A stretch of DNA of 64,000 nt from Xanthocytophaga flava (GCA_030068525.1 JASJOS010000001.1:372001-436000); one strand, 5' to 3'. Shown: positions 37,115 through 46,726, counted from the stretch's first letter. A program made the numbers and translations. The notes: generated from the letters alone by a model not told the origin.

Positions 37115-38401
37115 TTAATAATGACATTTAGAACACTCGATACCACCAATAGTAGCCACTTTCATAGGCTCCTTGCTGGCATGAATAGCCACTAATTTGT
37201 CATAATAAGCATTCCCTTTGGTATTAACCTCAGTTTTACGGTGGCAGTCGATACACCATCCCATAGTAAGAGGAGCAACCTGCTCAACGACTTCCATCTT
37301 CTCAATATCTCCATGACAGTTCTGACAAGCTAATCCACCCACATTGGTATGTTGAGAGTGATTGAAATAAGCATGATCAGGAAGGTTGTGAACACGAATC
37401 CACTCTATCGGCTGATTATTTTCAATAGCAGTGTAGAGTTTCTTAATTTCCGGAGAGGAGTTTTTAATGACACTATGGCAATTCATACAAATATTGGCAG
37501 AAGGAATACTTGCGTTTTTGCCTTTATATACAGAGGTATGACAATATGCACAGTTAATTTTATATTCTCCGGCATGCAATTTGTGAGAGTATGCAATAGG
37601 CTGTTTTGGAGCGTACCCTTGTGCTATACCAATACGCATTACACTATCCAACCCTATTTTACCTAATAATAATACAGCTATGATCAATACTGCGCCTTTT
37701 ACTACAGCACTTTGCAGTAGTTTACCAATGTCAGTCCGTTGCTCCAGCAATTCACGATCATCATCTGACAAATCTTTACGATTGCTTAAGAACTTAGTCA
37801 ACAATGTAATAATCATTATTAATACAAGCAGCACTAAGGCCAGAACAACCAGCAACGCAACCAGGATGATAGTAAAATATTGTGTTGACAAACCGCTTTC
37901 TGCCGGAGCAGCAGTTGCACCACCTTGTCCATCGGCTTTTGCCTGATCAGCAGTAGGTGCAGCAGTGGCAGCAGATTCTATGTAAGCCAGAATATTGTCA
38001 ATATCTGCATTTTGCAAATCCGGAAAGGACTGCATTTGCAGCTTATTATACTTGTTAAAAATCTGGTTTCCATACGCATCTCCACTTGCTATAACAGCAG
38101 AAGAATTCTTCACCCACTTGTAAACCCAGTCTTTATTAGGAACTCTTGTCATTACTCCTTTTAATCCTGGACCTACAACTACTTCATCACTGGCAGCATG
38201 ACATGCAGCACAGTTATTTTTAAAAAGGGCCTCGCCAGCGGCAGCGTCTCCACCCCCAGATGCAGCAGGTGCAGCACCTTGCGCCCATACTGTGCTACAA
38301 GTAAGTGCAGCCAGCAATAGTACCATGGAACAACCACGCCAAATAGGGCGTAAATACTTGACTATGTGCATATTAAATTTACTTGGTCTAAGAAGTTTCA
38401 C
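37115..38401 (-). CDS. actA: Alternative complex III multiheme cytochrome c ActA with fused monoheme domain
   Basis: Six CxxCH heme sites are visible. The first (CAACH, near residue 66) lies in an N-terminal class I cytochrome domain after the signal peptide; after a transmembrane helix (about residue 178-205) and another hydrophobic stretch come five more: CAYCH, CMNCH, CQNCH, CIDCH and CSKCH. Classical ActA is pentaheme, so the first domain is an addition. The gene is first in the operon. Starts at 38401 or 38371 are both possible. Confidence 0.92.
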   Translation of the reverse strand: MKLLRPSKFNMHIVKYLRPIWRGCSMVLLLAALTCSTVWAQGAAPAASGGGDAAAGEALFKNNCAACHAASDEVVVGPGLKGVMTRVPNKDWVYKWVKNSSAVIASGDAYGNQIFNKYNKLQMQSFPDLQNADIDNILAYIESAATAAPTADQAKADGQGGATAAPAESGLSTQYFTIILVALLVVLALVLLVLIMIITLLTKFLSNRKDLSDDDRELLEQRTDIGKLLQSAVVKGAVLIIAVLLLGKIGLDSVMRIGIAQGYAPKQPIAYSHKLHAGEYKINCAYCHTSVYKGKNASIPSANICMNCHSVIKNSSPEIKKLYTAIENNQPIEWIRVHNLPDHAYFNHSQHTNVGGLACQNCHGDIEKMEVVEQVAPLTMGWCIDCHRKTEVNTKGNAYYDKLVAIHASKEPMKVATIGGIECSKCHY

Positions 38402-38424
38402 TATGAGGTCTTATAATAGGCGTA

Positions 38425-38455
38425 CAAAGGTAGTATCGGTTTTTTTTTTAGCAAA
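38425..38455 (-). promoter_or_regulatory. Promoter of the act-cta respiratory operon
   Basis: On the minus strand TTTG (38452-38455), exactly 19 bases, then TACCTTTG (38425-38432) match the Bacteroidota promoter consensus at both elements. Transcription would start near 38420, about 20 bases before actA. The rest of the gap to 38917 is AT-rich with nothing recognised. Confidence 0.75.
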
Positions 38456-38917
38456 TATATTTTTATTACAAAAACAGGTAGATATTACCTCCTTATTACA
38501 CGCCCGCCAAATGTATCTAATAATCAACTACTTGTAAATTATTTTTTCATATAAAAGCAATAATTTAGAATCATTTTAAATAAATTCTCACCTAATTAGT
38601 TACCCAGAATCCACTTCTTTTTTCCATTATTTACCTTCCATACATTAAAAGTGGATATTTATATAATATAAAGGGTGTTTTCAGTTGAAAAATCCTTAAA
38701 ATCTGCTTAGATTTTCAAAGTCTTTAACAAATTCTCTTTCTCTTTAAATAATCCTATTTTTACTAAAATAAAACCAGAAATGCGGTATATACTCGGCATT
38801 TGGTGAGGTATACCTATTTTATTTCGTATGTAAGATTTATACACATACTACTCAGTTTTCGGAGGTTACAAATAGGGTTCAATTTCGGATGTAGAGTAAC
38901 TAAAATCCAGATTGACT

Positions 38918-39382
38918 ATGAATCCGTTTACTGATACATTCAAAACTATGTTTGCAACTGGCAATGCATATGTAAATAAGTCCCAACCCAGTAACGATAC
39001 AACTAAAGTGAGAACGAATAAAGGTACTTATAATCAGAGAGTAAGCTCTACTACTGTGCGTGTAACGCTGGGAAATGAGATTACTGACTATCATTTGGAC
39101 TATCGCGAAGGAGAGAAACTGGCTGAGATGGATTTCAATGGATGGACACCACTACATAAGTATTTCGGACGTTTTCAGGAAGAGGTATTCACAGGGATTA
39201 AATACAATTACGGAATTACACTAGGCAAAGAGAAGGTAGGAAAATATGTAGAATCTATTATTGAGTACCGGAATGGGAAAATGGTAGGAGAACAAATTTA
39301 TTTTAATACAGAGGGAGATGTTGTCCGAAAGATATATATTGAGGATATACAGATTAAATTAGAATCTAAAATAGCGGGATAG
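38918..39382 (+). CDS. Hypothetical protein of 154 residues
   Basis: A soluble protein without signal peptide or recognised motif. I chose the ATG at 38918 over a TTG two codons upstream. The middle has paired Gly/Tyr-rich beta segments (FTGIKYNYGITLGKEKVGKY and YRNGKMVGEQIYF), which suggests a beta fold, perhaps with repeat-like strands. It stands alone between the divergent act operon and the convergent mobA gene. Confidence 0.5.
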   Translation: MNPFTDTFKTMFATGNAYVNKSQPSNDTTKVRTNKGTYNQRVSSTTVRVTLGNEITDYHLDYREGEKLAEMDFNGWTPLHKYFGRFQEEVFTGIKYNYGITLGKEKVGKYVESIIEYRNGKMVGEQIYFNTEGDVVRKIYIEDIQIKLESKIAG

Positions 39383-39473
39383 ACCCCGTTTACAAGATAA
39401 CGAGTATAATATTGAGCAACCCATAAGTGTCTGAGCAAAAGTAAACTCTCTTCAGTATCCTCTTTGGAGTAAT

Positions 39474-40076
39474 TCAAAGGGGATCTTTTATTTTCAAATC
39501 ATCCGGTTGATTATAATTTCTGAAAGCTGAATACGAATCGGACGTAATAGGCAGAAAACAGGGATGACTTTTCTCTATAAGGTATTTCATGCTTTGCAAA
39601 GGTAATTGGCCTTGTTTTACCATTCCAAGGAACTTCTCCAGAGCTATCTTTGTATAAATTGCACATAGAGGCTCCCATTTTCCTTCCTGTTCAAAAACGA
39701 AACAATCATATTTCTCTGAATTTTGATAGACCTCTGTTAGCTGTTTCAGCACAGATTGAGTCATATCAATCATATCACAGGCTACTACAAGCCAGTCCTG
39801 CTCAGGAAAGTGCTGATGGGCAGTAAGTAATCCAGCCAAAGGGCCTTGAACAGATACTGCATCTGCAATAAGTTTGTCAGCAGGAATTATAGAGCTGTAT
39901 ATAGTTTGTTGTTCCTCCCGAACAGATACCCATACAGGTAGTCCCAGAGATTCCAGCTTATCAATGGCTTTCTGTACCCAATACTCATCCGTATGCAATA
40001 AAAGGCCTTTGTCAGAGCCCATCCGGGAACTATAGCCTCCACATAGCACTAATCCAGCCAAATCTTTGTCCATCAT
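39474..40076 (-). CDS. mobA: Molybdenum cofactor guanylyltransferase
   Basis: MobA attaches GMP to molybdopterin to make the bis-MGD cofactor used by nitrate reductases. The nucleotide-binding signature LVLCGGYSSRMGSDKGLL and the metal-binding VACDMIDM are present in 200 residues. It is last in the nitrate reductase cluster, 40 bases after the rubredoxin-domain gene, which fits its job of completing the reductase encoded upstream. Confidence 0.93.
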   Translation of the reverse strand: MMDKDLAGLVLCGGYSSRMGSDKGLLLHTDEYWVQKAIDKLESLGLPVWVSVREEQQTIYSSIIPADKLIADAVSVQGPLAGLLTAHQHFPEQDWLVVACDMIDMTQSVLKQLTEVYQNSEKYDCFVFEQEGKWEPLCAIYTKIALEKFLGMVKQGQLPLQSMKYLIEKSHPCFLPITSDSYSAFRNYNQPDDLKIKDPL

Positions 40077-40116
40077 ATAGTTATAGTTACACTACAATAG
40101 AATTCTAACAATACTG

Positions 40117-41607
40117 TTACACAAAAATCATACTTCGTTCTTTTCTGATAAATTCTGTTTTTCCAGCTTCACATAGTGGACAACAGTAAGATTCTGGTAA
40201 TGTGTCAAATGACGTTAAAGCCAGGATGTTAGACTCTGGTTCACCAACCAACGGATCATATACAGAATAGCAATGCTTACACTGATACACAAAATCTGGT
40301 ATAGAAGTTTCACCAGACAGCATGGTTTCTTCAACAGGCTGTGCAAATAAATCTTCGTTTTGCTGGCCGATACGGGTACGTAAATAGGTTTTGCAAAATC
40401 GTCTTACCTGTTCTCCAAGGTAAGATTTTAAAAGATTTTTCTCAAAAACGTATAATTTTCGACTATTGGGATTAAAATCATCTGTGTAGAGAATATCATA
40501 CAAACTTAGTATTGTATAATCGCCAAAACGTAATACCGGCTTTTTACGAATAATTACACAGCCAAACAATTCCGACTTAGGCCGTGTCTGAATAGCAAAA
40601 CTCAGTCCGAAAGTACGCAGATCATTTGCATCCAGATGTTTTACTAGTTGCTGCTTCAACTCTAATCCTTCTATACTTTCATCTTCTATTTGCCAGTTGA
40701 GTTCATTGGCAGCATGACGTACATTAATCTGATGTCGGGTTAGTACTTTATCCCAAACCAATCGGTCTTTGGCTTCAATCCCTTTAATAATTAGTGACTT
40801 CCAGCTTGTTACACATAACTGCCCTATCTTCGTCTGGCAACAGGCTTTACATATATCCATCAGAAAGTTTACTGGAAACGATTCATCTCTCCGGTAAATT
40901 CCCAACCAGGTTTTATCACCATAGCGATTAAATCCCTCATAATAAGGCAATCGGAATGGTAATAATTCTAGAGGTTCTTTTGCAGGTTTGGCAATGTATT
41001 CACATTGTTGTTTTACCAATATGGCTAATTTATCTCCTTCAGCCTGATCGTTTGCATAGAAAGCCACTTTATCCTCCCAGATTATTTTTTCAATTGTTTT
41101 GGATACTTGCGGAATATCATTGCTGTAAATCAACTCTTTCCAGGCAAAAATAGAATTGGTTTTAGGGAAGCGAACATACAAATACCAAAAGTGAGCATGA
41201 GAAGAGGCTATCCAGTTTATATTGCCTGTAAAGAACGGAGAGAAACTCTGGTTGTTATCCGAGATATTGATTTTTAACTGAGGTCTATAGTCAAATAAAT
41301 CAAAAATGTCTTTATAGATACCTTCACCCAGCCAATTGTCTGCGCTAAAAATTTCCTCAGCAGGATAAGAACTCACAATATTAGGATACTGTCCGGTGTC
41401 AAACTCATAGACAATGTTGTGTTGCTTTAATAAAGTATCAAGCGTCTCATATTCTTCAGCAACAACTTCTATTAATAATTGCTGGCGCAAACCAAAACGG
41501 ACATGACGCACTCGAGCATGCTCCAGAATCCCCAGAATCTGTTGCAATTGTCCGGCAGGTACGATACCTCCTGTAAAATTGATTTTTACAATATAGGAAT
41601 GGCGCAT
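40117..41607 (-). CDS. Nitrite/sulfite reductase-like protein with C-terminal rubredoxin domain
   Basis: Residues 1-80 and about 235-310 resemble the ferredoxin-like half domains of siroheme nitrite and sulfite reductases (VRHVRFGLRQQLLIEVVAEE; CQTKIGQLCVTSWKSLIIKGI). The conserved Cys pattern GC-x3-C that binds siroheme and the 4Fe-4S cluster was not found, so it may not hold that centre. The last 60 residues form a rubredoxin (YQCKHC near 439 and CCPLC near 476). It lies 28 bases after the nitrate reductase gene. Likely role: an electron carrier or partner of the reductase; catalysis of nitrite reduction is doubtful. Confidence 0.7.
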   Translation of the reverse strand: MRHSYIVKINFTGGIVPAGQLQQILGILEHARVRHVRFGLRQQLLIEVVAEEYETLDTLLKQHNIVYEFDTGQYPNIVSSYPAEEIFSADNWLGEGIYKDIFDLFDYRPQLKINISDNNQSFSPFFTGNINWIASSHAHFWYLYVRFPKTNSIFAWKELIYSNDIPQVSKTIEKIIWEDKVAFYANDQAEGDKLAILVKQQCEYIAKPAKEPLELLPFRLPYYEGFNRYGDKTWLGIYRRDESFPVNFLMDICKACCQTKIGQLCVTSWKSLIIKGIEAKDRLVWDKVLTRHQINVRHAANELNWQIEDESIEGLELKQQLVKHLDANDLRTFGLSFAIQTRPKSELFGCVIIRKKPVLRFGDYTILSLYDILYTDDFNPNSRKLYVFEKNLLKSYLGEQVRRFCKTYLRTRIGQQNEDLFAQPVEETMLSGETSIPDFVYQCKHCYSVYDPLVGEPESNILALTSFDTLPESYCCPLCEAGKTEFIRKERSMIFV

Positions 41608-41635
41608 AATCTCTTTTGCATTAAAATTTACAATA

Positions 41636-44600
41636 TCAAACTTCCGCCGCTACCTGCAGATGCTTCTCCAGAATAGCCTGTACTTCCGGTCGACAGGAAC
41701 CACAACCAAGCCCAGCTCCGGAAGCCTGACACAACTGCTTGAGTTCTGTACATCCTTCCCGAATCTTATTCTGAATATTTCCCTCTCCTACTCCACCACA
41801 GGAACAAACGAGTTTTCCCTGCATAGGCTCCGCCTTTTTCCCTGAGCGTAATAGTTCCAGTCTCTTTTCGGATAGCTCCATCTTTTTCTGAATGAGATCC
41901 CTGAACTCCAGAAACTCTGTTTTATCTCCAATCAGAATAGCACCTACCAGCCGATCATTATGAATGATGCATTTTTTGTAATACCGCTTGGCTTTATCAA
42001 TAAATACAACTTCTTCGTATTCCGGATTATCTGCAGGAGCTTCTGCCATACCCAAGGAACAGAGGTCCGTACCCTGCATTTTCAGAATATTCATCAACAA
42101 TGATCCTTCATAGTAGGAGGCAATATCTCCATTCAGATTGCGGGCTACCACCTCTGCCTGTTGTTCTGCAGCCGAAGTAACGCCATATAAATTCCCTTGA
42201 AACTCAGCTATCTCGCCAATGGCATACACATAAGGGTCAGAAGTCTGCAGGTATTCGTTTACCACTACACCTCGTTTACAATGAAGCTCTGCAGCTTTGG
42301 CTATCTCAATATTTGGGGAAGTTCCAATTGCAGCTACTAACGCCTGACATTGAATAACGCGACCACTTTTCATCCGTAATCCTTCGATGGTATCCCGTCC
42401 CAAGAATGCCTGAATCTCATCGTTGTAGTAGACATCAATCCCTTTATCTACTAGTTCTTCATGTAACAACTGACTTCCCAAGGCATCCAGTTGTTTGCCC
42501 ATTAACCTGGAGACACGGTGCACAACAGTTACAGAAAAGTTAATCTCCCGTAAAGAAGCAGCCAGTTCAATTCCTAGTAGCCCACCTCCTACTATTACTA
42601 CATGTGAACCAGGTTGAAGATGCTTCTTAAAGCTATCAGCATCGTATCGGCTTCGCATAGTAAAAATACCTTTCAATGGAGGTACATCCCGTAACGTAGT
42701 AGCTCTGCTACCTGTTGCCAGAATTAACAGATCATAAGAATGCCAGTTTCCATTACTATCCAATACTCTTTTACTACTCCTGTCAATCTGTTCAATGCTT
42801 ACACCCCGATGCAGCCGTATACGGAGATCATCTTCTTCCTCATCTTTCATCTTTACCAGTTGTTCCCATTTCTGGTGTCCACTGATATAATCCGGAAGCA
42901 TTACCCGGTTATAAAACGGAAAATTTTCTTTGCTGAAAATCGTGATCTCATCCTCAGTATTCAAGGCCCTGTACGATTTCACAAATCCAAAGGAACCGGC
43001 TCCTGCGCCGACTACGATAATCTTCTGTCTGATTTTCTGGTATTTCTCTACCTGAACGGCACAAAATTTAAAGTCAGGCTCTTTGGATTTCGGATCAACC
43101 AGATTGTTTGTGAGATTATTGGCTCGATTCAGATCACTATTCAGGACTTTTCCCCAATGCATGGGTAGAAATACAACACCTCTTTTAATATCTTCCGAAA
43201 ACTTTGCTTTTACACGTACTTGTCCTCTTCTGGTAGTGACATCCACCAGATTTCCTTCTTCGATTCCTCTCAGAACTGCATCGTCCGGATGAATTTCGAG
43301 AAATGCTTCTGCAATATGCTGATTCAGTTTATTTACCTTTCCTGTTTTACTACGGGTATGCCATTGATCGCGGATTCTTCCTGTGGTAAGTATCAGAGGA
43401 AAATCAGCATCCGGGAGTTCTGATTGATTCTCATCGGGAACTGTATGAATGACAGCCTTTTGGGTAGCTGTGTAAAATTTTTTATCTGTAAATAGTCCAG
43501 TCCCTTTTGTCTCATTCACAGAAGTCAAAGGCCACTGAACCGTTTTTTCTTTCAGAATAGTGTAATTTAGTCCATGAATATCGATGTGTGTACCTTTGGT
43601 AAGGGCACAATGCTCCAGATAGATTTCCTCTGCATTTTTATAGTCAAATCCTTTGTAGCCCATTTTGCGGGCAAACCGACAGATAATTTCAGCATCAGGC
43701 AGTGCTTCTCCCGGGGCTTCTGTTAGTTTATGCAGATAGGAAATACGACGTTCTGCATTAGTCATTGTTCCCTCTTTTTCTGTCCAGGCGGCAGCAGGAA
43801 ACACTACATCGGCATATTTGAGTGTTTCGACCTTGTTGGAAATGTCCTGTACTACAACAAATTTTGCCTTTTTAAGTGCTTCTTCTGCTATTCGTACATC
43901 CGGCAAACTAATCAATGGATTGGTGCATATAATCCAGACTGCTTTTAACTTGCCTTCGTTAAGAGCCGAAAACATTTCAGTAGCTGTTAGTCCGGGCTTT
44001 GGAGAGATCTGCGTTCCGCCCCAGAACTTCTGTACTTCTTCGCGATGAGCGGGATTTAGTAAATCCCGGTGAGCAGGCAACAGATTTGATAATCCACCCA
44101 CTTCCCGGCCTCCCATCGCATTGGGTTGACCAGTCAGTGAAAAAGGTCCGGAACCGGGTTTTCCAATATGTCCGGTTATCAGGTTAAGGTTGATCAGACT
44201 CAGGTTTTTATTCACGCCAATCACACTCTGATTCAGTCCCATTGTCCACATTGTCAGAAAGCCTTTGGCATCTCCTATATGGCCTGCTGCTTTACGAAGC
44301 TCTTCTTCTTCTATTCCACATAATTCTGCGGCTTCTTGAATACTATGACGCATCACTGACTCCCTATACACCTCATAGCCTTCGGTATGGTTTTTCACAA
44401 AATCAGCGTCAATATCTCCCTGTTCGATCAGGAGTCGTCCCAGAGCATGATTCAGAATTACATCTGTGCCCGGATTGATTTGCAGATGTACATCCGCAAT
44501 GGCACATGTTTGAGTACGACGAGGGTCAGCAACAATAATCTTTACATGTGGATTGGCTGCTTTATGGGCTTCTACTCTACGCCAGATAATCGGGTGACAC

Positions 44601-45124
44601 CAGGCAGGGTTAGCTCCTGCTACATAAATACAATCTGACAACTCAATATCATCATAGCAAACCGGAACACTATCTTCACCCAATGACATCTTATATCCCA
44701 CCACAGCCGAACTCATGCACAAACGGGAGTTTGTATCAATATTATTGCTCCCGATAAATCCCTTGATCAGCTTATTGATTACATAGTATTCCTCTGTAAG
44801 ACATTGTCCGGAAGCATAAAAGGCAACAGAATCAGGTCCATATTTGTCAATCAACGTACGAAATACCGCTGCGGTACGTTCCATAGCATCGCCCCAGCTT
44901 ACCCGCTGACGTGGCATATTTTTGTTAAACCGCATTTCCGGATAGAACAACCTGTCTGACTTATCCATCACGGTATAATGCAGATTCATCCCTTTGGAAC
45001 ATAACATCCCACGGTTTACCGGATGGTCAGGATCTCCCTCTACAGTTAGCTTGCCCATTTTGTCTTTACGGACAATGACGCCACACCCTGTACCACAATA
45101 ACAGCACGTTGATTTATATTCCAT
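41636..45124 (-). CDS. nasA: Nitrate reductase fused to NAD(P)H/FAD reductase and BFD-type [2Fe-2S] domain
   Basis: The 1162 residues join three modules. Residues 1-690 are a Mo-bisMGD assimilatory nitrate reductase with the 4Fe-4S motif Cys-x2-Cys-x3-Cys from C7 and the probable Mo-ligand Cys near 136 (SRLCMSS). Residues about 697-1095 are a NirB-like pyridine nucleotide-disulfide oxidoreductase with FAD (VGAGAGSFGF) and NAD(P)H (GGGLLGIELAAS) motifs. The last 60 residues are a BFD-like [2Fe-2S] domain (CSC and CGSC). One polypeptide could thus pass electrons from NAD(P)H to nitrate. NarK lies upstream and MobA downstream. It has no signal peptide, so it is cytoplasmic and assimilatory. Confidence 0.9.
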   Translation of the reverse strand: MEYKSTCCYCGTGCGVIVRKDKMGKLTVEGDPDHPVNRGMLCSKGMNLHYTVMDKSDRLFYPEMRFNKNMPRQRVSWGDAMERTAAVFRTLIDKYGPDSVAFYASGQCLTEEYYVINKLIKGFIGSNNIDTNSRLCMSSAVVGYKMSLGEDSVPVCYDDIELSDCIYVAGANPAWCHPIIWRRVEAHKAANPHVKIIVADPRRTQTCAIADVHLQINPGTDVILNHALGRLLIEQGDIDADFVKNHTEGYEVYRESVMRHSIQEAAELCGIEEEELRKAAGHIGDAKGFLTMWTMGLNQSVIGVNKNLSLINLNLITGHIGKPGSGPFSLTGQPNAMGGREVGGLSNLLPAHRDLLNPAHREEVQKFWGGTQISPKPGLTATEMFSALNEGKLKAVWIICTNPLISLPDVRIAEEALKKAKFVVVQDISNKVETLKYADVVFPAAAWTEKEGTMTNAERRISYLHKLTEAPGEALPDAEIICRFARKMGYKGFDYKNAEEIYLEHCALTKGTHIDIHGLNYTILKEKTVQWPLTSVNETKGTGLFTDKKFYTATQKAVIHTVPDENQSELPDADFPLILTTGRIRDQWHTRSKTGKVNKLNQHIAEAFLEIHPDDAVLRGIEEGNLVDVTTRRGQVRVKAKFSEDIKRGVVFLPMHWGKVLNSDLNRANNLTNNLVDPKSKEPDFKFCAVQVEKYQKIRQKIIVVGAGAGSFGFVKSYRALNTEDEITIFSKENFPFYNRVMLPDYISGHQKWEQLVKMKDEEEDDLRIRLHRGVSIEQIDRSSKRVLDSNGNWHSYDLLILATGSRATTLRDVPPLKGIFTMRSRYDADSFKKHLQPGSHVVIVGGGLLGIELAASLREINFSVTVVHRVSRLMGKQLDALGSQLLHEELVDKGIDVYYNDEIQAFLGRDTIEGLRMKSGRVIQCQALVAAIGTSPNIEIAKAAELHCKRGVVVNEYLQTSDPYVYAIGEIAEFQGNLYGVTSAAEQQAEVVARNLNGDIASYYEGSLLMNILKMQGTDLCSLGMAEAPADNPEYEEVVFIDKAKRYYKKCIIHNDRLVGAILIGDKTEFLEFRDLIQKKMELSEKRLELLRSGKKAEPMQGKLVCSCGGVGEGNIQNKIREGCTELKQLCQASGAGLGCGSCRPEVQAILEKHLQVAAEV

Positions 45125-45262
45125 GTATATAGGGATTTTGCTCGTAGAATCTATAAAGTCAGAAAGACCTGCGAGAAAAGTAAGTCAAACCTTTGGGAGG
45201 CAAGACTTACTCTCACAGAAACAGCTTCATGAATGGCTATACATAGAGTTATAGCGTTGGCA

Positions 45263-46558
45263 TCATATAGCACCAGCCGTTTGTGCGGCAGTTTCGGGCT
45301 GAGCTACTTTATCAAAACGGGTAAGAAAAACAATTAATGCAACTACGGTTACAATGGCGCCTATATACATAAATGCCTGAGCATAGGTAATGGATTCAGC
45401 CTTGAACAGGAAACCAAATAACATCCCTCCTACATTTCCTCCTGCTCCTACTATTCCGGCTACAGTACCTACATGCTTTTGATTAATAAAAGGGACAATC
45501 GCATAGGTGGTTCCGTTAGCCATTTTCAGAAACATAGCAAATGTCAGCATGGCTACAATAGCGAAGCCTAGTGTATTGGCTTGTGAAAATAATACCAGTC
45601 CCAAACCTTCCAGAGCCAGCACAATCCCCAATAACCAACCTTTGCCTTTCATACCATATTTATTTCCTACTTTATCAGCAATGATACCTCCTATAGCTCT
45701 GGCAAACAGGTTCATGCCACCAAATACACCAGCCCAGAAACCGGCAGAGGACTGATCCAGCTTAAATGAATCGACAAAATGCAGTGTGGCGACTCCATCA
45801 AACGTAATTTCCATACCAAAACAAACAGCATACGCAAAAGCCAATGCCCATACCCTCCAGTCAGCCAACACTGCCCATGAGAATTTCTTACTTTCCCGTT
45901 TGCGGTTGATTTCTGAAAAATTTCCGGCAGGAGTATCCTGTGTAAAGAAATAATAAATTACTGCCATAACCAGTAACATCATTCCTGGAACGATCATAGC
46001 ATATCGCCAGGCATCATGTTTAGTATAGCCTGCCCCTACTATGGCAGCAAAAATCAACGGCATTACCATCAACGTCACACCACCACCCAGATTGCCCCAT
46101 CCACCAGCAACAGCATTGGCAGTTCCTTTTATCTTAGGGGCAAACATGGTGGTTGTATGGTACTGAGTAATAACAAACGAGGCTCCGATGATGCCAATGG
46201 CTAACCGAAACAACAGAAAGGAAGTATAGTCATTGGCAAGTCCAACCAGCATGACCGGAATGGATCCTATCACCAGTAAAGCTGTATAGGTTTTTCGGGG
46301 GCCCCAGATATCACACAAACGCCCGATAAGAAGCCGGGCAAAAATAGTAGCAGAAACAGCGGCAATTACGGTGTTTCCAACTTGTGCTTTGGTTAAACCT
46401 AAATCTTCGCGAATAGTGGGCATCAATGGAGCCAATCCAAACCATCCGAAAAAACAGGCAAAAAATGTAAGCCATGTAATGTGGAAGGTACGCATTTGTA
46501 CACCTTTAAAGCTGAGGACATTTAGTTTCTCCAGAGGTTTATTACTTAAATTCATCAT
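45263..46558 (-). CDS. narK: Nitrate/nitrite transporter of the major facilitator superfamily
   Basis: Twelve transmembrane helices in 431 residues with the NNP family signature regions (AVAGGWGNLGGGVTLMVMPL and GIVGAGGNVGGMLFGF, both Gly-rich nitrate signatures). The two Arg that bind nitrate in NarK would be RLLIGRLCD and the second signature region. It brings nitrate into the cytoplasm for the reductase encoded 138 bases downstream. Confidence 0.92.
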   Translation of the reverse strand: MMNLSNKPLEKLNVLSFKGVQMRTFHITWLTFFACFFGWFGLAPLMPTIREDLGLTKAQVGNTVIAAVSATIFARLLIGRLCDIWGPRKTYTALLVIGSIPVMLVGLANDYTSFLLFRLAIGIIGASFVITQYHTTTMFAPKIKGTANAVAGGWGNLGGGVTLMVMPLIFAAIVGAGYTKHDAWRYAMIVPGMMLLVMAVIYYFFTQDTPAGNFSEINRKRESKKFSWAVLADWRVWALAFAYAVCFGMEITFDGVATLHFVDSFKLDQSSAGFWAGVFGGMNLFARAIGGIIADKVGNKYGMKGKGWLLGIVLALEGLGLVLFSQANTLGFAIVAMLTFAMFLKMANGTTYAIVPFINQKHVGTVAGIVGAGGNVGGMLFGFLFKAESITYAQAFMYIGAIVTVVALIVFLTRFDKVAQPETAAQTAGAI

Positions 46559-46617
46559 AGTTTTGTTTTAGCTTATTAAGTATTTTACACTATCCAAAAA
46601 CGACTCTATATTTAAAC

Positions 46618-46636
46618 CTATATTTTCAAAATATAG
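46618..46636. promoter_or_regulatory. Palindromic operator candidate in the narK leader
   Basis: CTATATTTT-C-AAAATATAG is a perfect 9-bp-arm palindrome. It lies about 60 bases before the narK start and about 100 bases after the predicted promoter, in the transcribed leader. A regulator site or an mRNA hairpin is possible. The binding protein is unknown. Confidence 0.4.
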
Positions 46637-46726
46637 CTACTTTTTAAAAAATACATAGCAAAAACAAACAGCATTAGACCAAAAAATCACGTTTTCTCAA
46701 ACAATGACTTTATTTTTTAACCTAAC

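Noticed and set aside
41636..45124. Nitrite reductase NirB
   Set aside because: The FAD/NAD(P)H and BFD parts resemble NirB, but the siroheme/4Fe-4S catalytic domain is missing and the N-terminal two thirds is a molybdenum nitrate reductase.
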